The translations under genes and the position numbers were made by a program. The notes beneath the pieces are model-generated. The model made no database searches. It was not told where the DNA came from and was given only the letters and a program-made list of their open reading frames with translations. Positions 26,469 to 33,230 of a stretch of DNA of 35,021 nucleotides are shown here, one piece after another (within the stretch, counting starts at the first letter, position 1; each line of letters starts with the position of its first letter). Source of the DNA: Thermoguttaceae bacterium (GTDB lineage Bacteria > Planctomycetota > Planctomycetia > Pirellulales > Thermoguttaceae); contig JAFSDX010000042.1 of NCBI GenBank assembly GCA_017436025.1, positions 1 through 35,021 of the forward strand. Reading direction: 5' to 3'.

Positions 26469-29258
26469 ATGCGACGTCTTTTAACCAATTTTATCTTATC
26501 GTCCGTCGCCCTTTTATTTGCGTTCGCGGCGCCGCTTTCCGCTTTCGACGACGAACCCAACGAACTGAATTGGGACCGGCTCGGCGGAACAGCGACGAGT
26601 TTTCGTCATTTTTGCGAATTTGCGCGACAAAATCCCGAGTTTCGACGCCGACTTCTCGCCGAACAGCCGGAAAACGCGTTCGACCGTCCGACGAACGCGC
26701 CGCAAACGCCGACGACGGTTTGGGTTGCGCCCGACGCCTTCTTAGCCTATAAAGCGAACCAATGGACGCCCGAGCAAGTCGACGGCGAGGACGTTTTGTC
26801 GTATCCGGCCGGACACGGCGGCGGGTTCGCGCGCGCCAAAATCGCCGTTCCTAAGTCCGGTTATTACCGCGTTTGGGCCCGCTACTATCATTCGCGAGGG
26901 ACGACTTCGACGTTTGTTTTCCGGCTCGAAGACCCGCGCGTTTTCGAATTTGACAATATGACGCAAACGGTCGTTTCCGACGTTTTCTCTTGGCGGTTCG
27001 ACGCCGCCGAAACAGGACGCCGCAACGACCCGCTCCCGACGCGCCGCGACGAGCCGACCGGCTGGATTTGGGAAGCCGCGCCGACCGTTTGGCTTGAGAA
27101 AGGCGACCGCGTAATCGCTTTAACAGGAACGATTTGCGACGGCCCGTTCGCCCCGCGCCGCGTCTCGGCGGTCGTTTTGACCGAAGAGCCGCTCGCCGAA
27201 CCAAGTCGGCCGCTAAACGCGAAACCGGCTCGCGGTCTCGACGGCGTCTTCGTCGGAACGACGCCCCTTAGCGACGAAGCGAAAAAAGTCGCCGGTCTTT
27301 GGCGCCGCCGTCCGGTTTCGGAACCGACAAACCCAGAATTAGCAAAACTTTGGAGCGTTTGGCGCGACGCGTTTTTCGCCGACTTGGCCGAATATCGCGT
27401 TCCCGGAATCGAAGGTCGGCGGCTCGCGTCGCTCGTCGCGTTCGACGCGGCGTCGAATTTGATTGGGACGCCGCGTCAACTCCGCGACGAAAAGGCGCGA
27501 ATCGAGCGTTTCATCGCCGACTTTCCCCAAAACGCGTTTCTGCAACTCCTTGAAGCGGAAGACTTTAAGATTGAAAACGGTTGGTGGAACGACGGGAACG
27601 CCGACGCGTCCGGCGGACGAATTTTGACCGCGAGTTACGGCGACGGCGCAGCGGCGGCGAACGCTTTCGCAACCGTCCCGAAAACCGGGACTTACCGCTT
27701 TTGGGCGCGTTATTTGGAGCTTCCCGGTTACTTGTCGAAATTTCGCCTTAAAATCGAGTCGCTCGTCGACGCGTCGAAGTCTTGCGAAATCGAACTTTGC
27801 GCCGACAAAGAAACAAATAAAACGTCGCCCGGCTTTCGTTGGGCGCCGCTGACGCTCGACCTTCCGGCGGGCGAGTTTCGCTTATCGCTGACGGTAAACG
27901 GCGGCCCCGGCTTGACTTACCGTCGCGTCGATTGCGTCGTCGCGACCGATAAACTCGACTGGACGCCCCCGGAACGCGGCGCGCCGGAGTTGATCGCGCC
28001 GTTCCCAACCGACGAGAAATTAACGGTTTGGCGCGTCGCCGACCCGTTCGCCGGCTTCTCGCGCCTCTCCGCCCCTAAGGCGTCCGAAAACCTCGCGCCG
28101 TTCGACGTCGAGTTGCCCTTCGAATCGGTCAAGACCGTTTTGCTCTTGGCGCGCAACGCAACCGACGCGCCGATAACGGTTTACCCGCAAATTCAAGACG
28201 ATCCGGCGGGCCTCCTCTCTTGGCGCGTTCCGGCGTTCTCGTTCTCGCCGGAGTTCGGTTGGCAACCGTCGCAACTCTTGGAGCGGTCGGCGCTTACCGT
28301 TCCGCCGCGTCAAACCGCCGGAATTTGGCTGACGCTCGACGGCGACAAACCGAGCGGCGCCGAAACGATTTCGCTGAAAATCGACGACGCTAACGTCTTT
28401 GTTTTGAACGTCTTGCGAAAAGGCGACTTAAGTTGCGCTCCGCGACCTTACGTCGGCGGTTGGTCGGCGCCTTACGAAACGGTTTCTTGTTGGGAAACGT
28501 TCGCAAAGCTCGGCCTCAACGTCGTTAACGGCGCGCTCGTTCCGCAAAACGAAGCGGAAAAATACGGGATTCGTCTTTTCCTCCACCTCAACGACGGCGA
28601 CGTCTCGCCGCAGAATATCGAACGGGTCGCGCGGCTTCACGCCGATTTCGGTATCCCTTGCGAAAACTGGGCTTGGAGCTTTATGGACGAGCCCGGAAAC
28701 GCCGCGGCGGACGCTTGGGTCGAGTTGGCGAAGACATTTATCGAAAACAAAAATCAAAATTCCGCGACGTCTCCGATTCGGATTTGGTGCAATCCGGGCG
28801 AAATCGAAGGCGCGTCGCCGGAAAGCGTTCTCAAACTGGCGCCGTATATCGACTGTTTCTGTCCGTTCGCAAATCATTATTGGACAAGAGGTTGGAACAA
28901 CGCCGACTACCTCGCCGTTCTTGAAGGAAAAGACCGCGAACGTCCGATTCGACTTTGTTACACGACGCCGTGTTTCGGCGAAAAAGCGCCGGGTTCGCCG
29001 GGCGATATGTTCGGGCCGGTCGGGGCGTCGCTCGAATATAACCTCGACGGTTGGATGTTTTACGCGCTTCTCGGGCGGTACGAGTACTGCAACGGCGTTT
29101 GGGACGAGGCGAACGCCTACGTTCCCGATCAGTCGATTCACCTTTATCCCGGCGCCGAGTTTCGAACGATTTCGACGCGCAACGCCGAAGCAATTCGCGC
29201 CGCCGTCGACCATTGGCGGAGCGAGCGGCTCAAGAAAGCGTCCGACGCAACCCTTTAA
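26469..29258 (+). CDS. secreted GH123/DUF4091-like glycoside hydrolase with two carbohydrate-binding-like modules
   Basis: The 929-residue protein has a signal peptide (cleavage near LSA, 25). Two similar beta-rich modules follow, each with the aromatic signature Y-R-x-W-A-R-Y (132-139 and 409-415), the pattern of CBM6/35-type sugar-binding domains. After an Ig-like region, the C-terminal ~270 residues resemble a TIM barrel of the GH123/DUF4091 group: CWETFAKLGLNVVNGA, FLHLNDGDV, and WAWSFMDEPGN with D740-E741 as candidate catalytic acid pair, followed by IRIWCNPGE and the end with NGVWDEANAY. GH123 members cleave N-acetylgalactosamine from glycans, but the exact substrate here is not known. 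AAGGAG lies 6 bp before the ATG. The gene stands alone with promoter and terminator. It probably serves degradation of complex host or algal glycans. Confidence 0.75.
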   Translation: MRRLLTNFILSSVALLFAFAAPLSAFDDEPNELNWDRLGGTATSFRHFCEFARQNPEFRRRLLAEQPENAFDRPTNAPQTPTTVWVAPDAFLAYKANQWTPEQVDGEDVLSYPAGHGGGFARAKIAVPKSGYYRVWARYYHSRGTTSTFVFRLEDPRVFEFDNMTQTVVSDVFSWRFDAAETGRRNDPLPTRRDEPTGWIWEAAPTVWLEKGDRVIALTGTICDGPFAPRRVSAVVLTEEPLAEPSRPLNAKPARGLDGVFVGTTPLSDEAKKVAGLWRRRPVSEPTNPELAKLWSVWRDAFFADLAEYRVPGIEGRRLASLVAFDAASNLIGTPRQLRDEKARIERFIADFPQNAFLQLLEAEDFKIENGWWNDGNADASGGRILTASYGDGAAAANAFATVPKTGTYRFWARYLELPGYLSKFRLKIESLVDASKSCEIELCADKETNKTSPGFRWAPLTLDLPAGEFRLSLTVNGGPGLTYRRVDCVVATDKLDWTPPERGAPELIAPFPTDEKLTVWRVADPFAGFSRLSAPKASENLAPFDVELPFESVKTVLLLARNATDAPITVYPQIQDDPAGLLSWRVPAFSFSPEFGWQPSQLLERSALTVPPRQTAGIWLTLDGDKPSGAETISLKIDDANVFVLNVLRKGDLSCAPRPYVGGWSAPYETVSCWETFAKLGLNVVNGALVPQNEAEKYGIRLFLHLNDGDVSPQNIERVARLHADFGIPCENWAWSFMDEPGNAAADAWVELAKTFIENKNQNSATSPIRIWCNPGEIEGASPESVLKLAPYIDCFCPFANHYWTRGWNNADYLAVLEGKDRERPIRLCYTTPCFGEKAPGSPGDMFGPVGASLEYNLDGWMFYALLGRYEYCNGVWDEANAYVPDQSIHLYPGAEFRTISTRNAEAIRAAVDHWRSERLKKASDATL

Positions 29259-29373
29259 GCGGCAAGCGTTACCCCGCGACGCGTTAAACGGCGAAAAGCA
29301 AAAGTCAAGAAGCCAAAATTAAACGCGGCGACTTAACGTCGAACGACGCGGCGGCAAGAAACAAAATCGCGTC

Positions 29374-29414
29374 GACGCGAACTTGCGTCGACGCGATTTC
29401 TTTTGGTCGCTTTA
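29374..29414. terminator. terminator between GH123-like and SNase genes
   Basis: AAATCGCGTCGACGC (29374-29388) and GCGTCGACGCGATTT (29395-29409) form a perfect 15-bp stem with a 6-nt loop and TTTCTTTT follows. On the minus strand the stem is followed by TGTTTC, so it may also act for the converging nuclease gene. Confidence 0.85.
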
Positions 29415-29441
29415 AACGCGCAAACGGCGTTTTAACAGCGC

Positions 29442-30098
29442 TTAGAACGAGTGAATCCCGAGTTTTTCCCGACGCGCGGCGTCTTCGGCGGCCTCCAAGC
29501 GACGCTTCATCTCGTCCGAAAAGCGGTATTGCGTTTGCGCCCTTGCGAAGCCGGCTCGCGTTAACTCTTCGTTTAACGAGATTTCCGAGTCGGCCAAATA
29601 AACGAACGCCAACCGTCGCCCGTATTTGTCGCGTCGATCGCCGTCGGCGACCAAGCGAACCGCTCCGCTCGCCTCTTCAACGCGACGCTTTGTAAACGCC
29701 GACGCTTCCGGGCCGAACGGCTCGACCGGCCAATTCGGCTTGACCGTTTCCGGCGTGTTCGCGCCGATCAGCCGCACGCGCTCCGCCGTTCCGTCGTCAA
29801 AACGAACGATCAAGGTGTCGCCGTCGACGCAACGCTCGACGACGCCGCTTTCAACGTCGGGAACCGAACGCAACGCGTCCGCGGTCGACGCGGTCGGCGC
29901 CGAAGTTCCCGAACCGCCGGGAGTTAGAACGTCGGAGAACCGCCCGTCGCGCCCTTCGAAAAAGGAAACGACCGCGACCAAAATCAGGAGAAGCAAAACG
30001 CCGCCAACGCTTTTCGGGCCGCTTTTACGACCGCGCCCCTTGAAAAACGCTCGAGCGATATTTTTCGCCAACTCTTGTTCCAACGACGATTTACGCAC
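29442..30098 (-). CDS. membrane-anchored SNase (thermonuclease)-like protein
   Basis: The 218-residue protein has a membrane segment at about 31-47 (VGGVLLLLILVAVVSFF) after a basic N-terminus, so the nuclease domain should face outward. The SNase-fold domain shows CVDGDTLIV (D94, equal to D21 of staphylococcal nuclease), VRLIGANTPE (R109 and E117, equal to R35 and E43) and DKYGRRLAFVY (R161, equal to R87). The residue equal to D40 is N114, a substitution common in bacterial homologues. It likely cleaves DNA or RNA outside the cytoplasm. The GTG start at 30098 is supported by GGAGGA 7 bp upstream. A small membrane-protein gene lies 104 bp upstream on the same strand and may share its transcript. 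Confidence 0.88.
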   Translation of the reverse strand: MRKSSLEQELAKNIARAFFKGRGRKSGPKSVGGVLLLLILVAVVSFFEGRDGRFSDVLTPGGSGTSAPTASTADALRSVPDVESGVVERCVDGDTLIVRFDDGTAERVRLIGANTPETVKPNWPVEPFGPEASAFTKRRVEEASGAVRLVADGDRRDKYGRRLAFVYLADSEISLNEELTRAGFARAQTQYRFSDEMKRRLEAAEDAARREKLGIHSF

Positions 30099-30202
30099 CG
30101 TTTTTCCTCCGTTTCGCTCGACGAATTTTTATTTCGCCGGAGCTTTTTTCTTATCGACGCGGCGTCGTTCGCCCGCGACGCACCGGAATCGACGCATCGC
30201 CG

Positions 30203-30409
30203 TCATTCGTCGCGCCCTCCGCGCAATCCTTGGAACAACGTCCAAAGTCCGACGACGACAAAGGCGACCAGGAACGACTTCCAAGAGCCCCAAGTGAAAA
30301 AACGCCCGCGCGAGTCGCGCCCAAGCCGCTCGACTCGACCGCCGCGTCTTATACGGCGGCGCGCTTGCGGACGCAAAATCGACCGATCGCGATATTCGTT
30401 AGGCCTCAA
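30203..30409 (-). CDS. small single-pass membrane protein
   Basis: The 68-residue protein starts with TTG at 30409, preceded by an excellent AGGAGGAG Shine-Dalgarno (5 nt spacing), which is the main evidence that it is real. The first ~40 residues are very basic (many Arg); the last part carries one membrane segment, WKSFLVAFVVVGLWTLF, followed by a short charged tail. Topology is probably N-in. I do not recognise a family. It lies 104 bp upstream of the membrane-anchored SNase gene in the same direction, so a functional link is plausible but not shown. A possible -10 (TAAAAT on the minus strand near 30430) exists without a clear -35. Confidence 0.6.
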   Translation of the reverse strand: MRPNEYRDRSILRPQARRRIRRGGRVERLGRDSRGRFFTWGSWKSFLVAFVVVGLWTLFQGLRGGRDE

Positions 30410-30518
30410 ACGCTCCTCCTTCGCTCGATTTTACTTCGTCGAGCGTTCGATTTCTCGCTCCGGGTCGCGACGTCGCTTAACGGAACGCCGCAACACCCAA
30501 ACCCCAACGCCGTCGACG

Positions 30519-30986
30519 TTATTTAAGAAGGTCGATCTGCTCGTTTTCAATCTCGGCGACGCGTCCCAAACGGCGAGCGTGTCGCGGTTCGCCGGAAAAC
30601 TCGGTTCGAAGCCAAGCGTCGGCAACGTCGGCCATCGCGTCGGCGGTCAAGAGATCGGCGCTTAAACACAGCACGTTCAAATCGTTATGACGGCGGCTCA
30701 ACTCGGCGGTAAAGACGTCCGAAACGGGCGCGGCTCGGACGCCGGAAAATTTGTTCGCGACGACGCTCATTCCGATTCCAGTGCCGCAAATCAAAATACC
30801 GCGATCGATCGTTCCCTCCGAAACGGCGCGCGCCACCGGAGCGGCGACGTCCGGATAATCGACCGACGCCGGATTGTCGGGAGTCGGCCCTGCTTCGATC
30901 ACTTCGTGTCCCCAAGCGCGAATCGTCCGCGCCAAGTTCATTCGAGCCTCGATTCCGCGGTGATCGCATCCCACCATAATTCTCAT
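30519..30986 (-). CDS. rpiB: ribose-5-phosphate isomerase B (RpiB)
   Basis: The 155-residue enzyme interconverts ribose 5-phosphate and ribulose 5-phosphate in the pentose-phosphate pathway. The ATG at 30986 gives the family N-terminus MRIMVGCDHRG; an upstream in-frame TTG at 31001 is less likely. Key elements are the H9-R-G substrate region, catalytic C67 in ICGTGIGMSVVANK, and H100-N-D in the base position (RRHNDLNVLCLSADLL). Length matches RpiB (about 150). LacA/LacB-like sugar-phosphate isomerases share the fold, but the intact C67-G-T-G motif and DHRG favour RpiB. The gene lies 204 bp downstream of the phosphosugar mutase on the same strand and may be co-transcribed. No clear Shine-Dalgarno is visible. 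Confidence 0.93.
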   Translation of the reverse strand: MRIMVGCDHRGIEARMNLARTIRAWGHEVIEAGPTPDNPASVDYPDVAAPVARAVSEGTIDRGILICGTGIGMSVVANKFSGVRAAPVSDVFTAELSRRHNDLNVLCLSADLLTADAMADVADAWLRTEFSGEPRHARRLGRVAEIENEQIDLLK

Positions 30987-31190
30987 AAACGTCGCCCCCA
31001 AGCGCGCAAAACGCCTATTTTGCCGTTTTTAACCGTTTTTACTTCCGCTCGACCGCGTCGCCGGAAGGTTGCGGAAGCCGCGACGGCAAACCAAGTTCGC
31101 CGCGCGCCGCCTCCGCTTTTAAGACTCGAAGAACGCCGACGTTACCTCGCCGTTCTTCGTCGTCTCTCGTTCGTCTTTCCGCTCGCCGCG

Positions 31191-32573
31191 TTATCGCATC
31201 AACGCTTCGACGCGGTCGCAAAGTTCGTTCGCCCGTTCGTCGGTCGGCGCTTCGGCGATGACGCGGCAGATCGGCTCGGTGTTGCTCGGACGCACCAAGA
31301 CCCAAGCGTCCGGCCAGTCGATTCGGAGTCCGTCTTCGAAGTTTTTGTCTTCGTTCGGGAACGCCTCCGCGACCGCTTCGACGACTTTGTCGAATCCGCC
31401 TTCGGGCAAGTCGAGCTTGCGCTTAATAATCGAGTATCCCGGGATTTCGTCGGCCAACGCGGAGACCGGCTTTTCTTCGCGGGCCATCGCTTCCAAAATT
31501 TGCGCCATTCCGACGAAGGAGTCGCGCACGAACCCGACGCTCGGGTCGATCGGGCCGCCGTTCCCTTCGCCGCCGAAGATCGCGTTTTTCGCTTTCATCA
31601 GGTCGACGACGTTCGCCTCGCCGACCGGGGAGCGGAAGCAGGCGCCGCCGAAACTTTCCGCGACGTCGATCGTCATTCGGCTCGTCGCGCAGTTGATCAC
31701 GAGGTTGAACGGACCGGTTTCGCCGTTCTTTTTCGCCTTTTGGAGGCGGTTTTTCGCGCAGATCGCGACGGTGTATTCCTCGCCGATATACCGCCCGTTT
31801 TCGTCGACGACGGCCAAGCGGTCGGCGTCCGGGTCTTGGCAAAAACCGACGGCGGCTTTCGCTTCGACGATCTTTTCGAAAACGCTTTTCAGGTTGTCGA
31901 CGGTCGGCTCCGGGGTATGCAGGAAGTCGCCGTTCGGAGTCTCGCCGCAAATAACGACGTCGCAACCGAGCGCTTCAAGCAAGCGTTTGCCGAGCAGGCT
32001 CCCGGACGCGTTGTTCGAATCGAGGAGGACGCGGAATTTTTTCGCCCGAATCGCGTCGGCGTCGACCGTTTTCAAGACGGCGTCGAGGTGCGCTTTCGTC
32101 GAATCTTCAATCGTCGTTCGTTCGCCAAGTCGGTCGACGGCGACCCAATCGGCGGCGTTTTCCGTCCCGGCTTCGAGCGCCCGATACGTTTCCAAGACTT
32201 TTTCGCCCTCCGCTTTCGGAACGACGCGCCCCTCGGCGGAAAATAGCTTCAAACCGTTGTATTGTTTCGGGTTATGACTCGCGGAAATTTGAATTCCGCC
32301 CGCCGCGCCGCAGTCTCGAATCAGAACGCCGACGGTCGGGGTCGCGGCGATTCCGGCGTCGAGCGTCGAGCGTCCGACGGCGTTCAGCGCGGCGCAAATC
32401 GCGTCGGCGAAAATCGAACCGGAGCGGCGCCCGTCCCGAGCGATCACAAACGGCCCGTCCGACGCGACCGACTTCGAATACGCCAACGCGTATCGAACCG
32501 CCACGTCCGGCGTCAACGTTTCGCCAATTTCGCCTCGCAACCCGGAAACGCTAATAATCAAAGGACTCGCCAT
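31191..32573 (-). CDS. glmM: phosphoglucosamine mutase / phosphohexomutase, archaeal-type
   Basis: The 460-residue alpha-D-phosphohexomutase shows all four active-site loops: phosphoserine loop ISASHNP with S99, metal loop DPDADR (247-252), sugar loop GEGNGG (335-340) and phosphate loop RPSNTEP (428-434). GlmM makes glucosamine 1-phosphate for UDP-GlcNAc; the GEGNGG sugar loop resembles archaeal GlmM (GEENGG) rather than bacterial GlmM (GEQSGH), so phosphomannomutase or phosphoglucomutase activity remains possible. The ATG at 32573 was chosen because GGGAGG lies 8 nt upstream; longer frames add a basic stretch. Its promoter is at 32699-32726. rpiB follows downstream, so both sugar-phosphate genes may form one unit. 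Confidence 0.88.
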   Translation of the reverse strand: MASPLIISVSGLRGEIGETLTPDVAVRYALAYSKSVASDGPFVIARDGRRSGSIFADAICAALNAVGRSTLDAGIAATPTVGVLIRDCGAAGGIQISASHNPKQYNGLKLFSAEGRVVPKAEGEKVLETYRALEAGTENAADWVAVDRLGERTTIEDSTKAHLDAVLKTVDADAIRAKKFRVLLDSNNASGSLLGKRLLEALGCDVVICGETPNGDFLHTPEPTVDNLKSVFEKIVEAKAAVGFCQDPDADRLAVVDENGRYIGEEYTVAICAKNRLQKAKKNGETGPFNLVINCATSRMTIDVAESFGGACFRSPVGEANVVDLMKAKNAIFGGEGNGGPIDPSVGFVRDSFVGMAQILEAMAREEKPVSALADEIPGYSIIKRKLDLPEGGFDKVVEAVAEAFPNEDKNFEDGLRIDWPDAWVLVRPSNTEPICRVIAEAPTDERANELCDRVEALMR

Positions 32574-32698
32574 CTTTTTCGCCTCCCGTCGACGTTCGAC
32601 GCCGACGCTTTCGTTCGACGCCCGCGCCTCCGAACGACGCGATTTTGGCCGGTCGGAACGCGAACGCAAAAATTTAAAAGAACACCGCAATATTTCCT

Positions 32699-32726
32699 AT
32701 TTTAAAGAAATCGGCAAATTAATCAA
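32699..32726 (-). promoter_or_regulatory. promoter of the phosphohexomutase gene
   Basis: On the minus strand TTGATT (32726-32721) and TAAAAT (32704-32699) are 16 bp apart, leaving a ~120-nt leader. Confidence 0.65.
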
Positions 32727-33117
32727 GGCGTCCGGCGCCAAGCGCGGCGAAATTTTCCCGATTTACCGACAAATAGAGAAGGCGACTTTAAAAATTTCCA
32801 AAAAAATTTCCAAAAAAACTCGCGTCGCCGCCGTCGCGCCGCGTTCTATATAATATATTGAGAAAAATATCGCGGAAAAACTAAGGAGAAAACCCCAAGA
32901 AAAATTTCGGACGCCGAAAGCGACGCCGCGACGTTTCGTCCGCCGCGAAAACGTCGACGTAATTTCGCCGACTTCCGCCGGACGGTCGCCCGAAAAACGA
33001 CGCCGTTCGCGGTCCCGCCGACGCCGACTTCGCCCCTTGCTTCCCCTTATTTTTTCCCGCGTCGAGAAAAAAATCGCCAAAAGCGTTCGATTTTTTCCTT
33101 CGAAGGCCGCGCTCCCG
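32727..33117. other. gene-free stretch with isolated -10 and Shine-Dalgarno elements
   Basis: No convincing gene. A TATAAT at 32849-32854 and an AAGGAG at 32882-32887 occur in series on the + strand, but no ATG, GTG or TTG follows at a proper distance; the triplet 8 bp after AAGGAG is AAG, opening a basic frame of about 22 codons. It may be a decayed small gene or chance. Confidence 0.4.
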
Positions 33118-33145
33118 TTGCGCCTCCGCCAAAAAAAGTTACAAT
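33118..33145 (+). promoter_or_regulatory. promoter of the carbonic-anhydrase-like gene
   Basis: TTGCGC (33118-33123) and TACAAT (33140-33145) are 16 bp apart, giving a leader of about 80 nt before the ATG at 33231. Confidence 0.6.
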
Positions 33146-33230
33146 AGAAAAAACGTCGCGGCGGAGTTGGCGTTTGTCGCCTCCGTTTTCCGTTACGCTT
33201 TCCGAATTTATTACCGTTAAGGAGCCCGTT

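Noticed and set aside
32763..33132. Minus-strand frames of 83-105 residues in the gap before the carbonic-anhydrase-like gene
   Set aside because: Low-complexity Arg/Phe-rich translation, no ribosome sites, and overlap with the promoter region.
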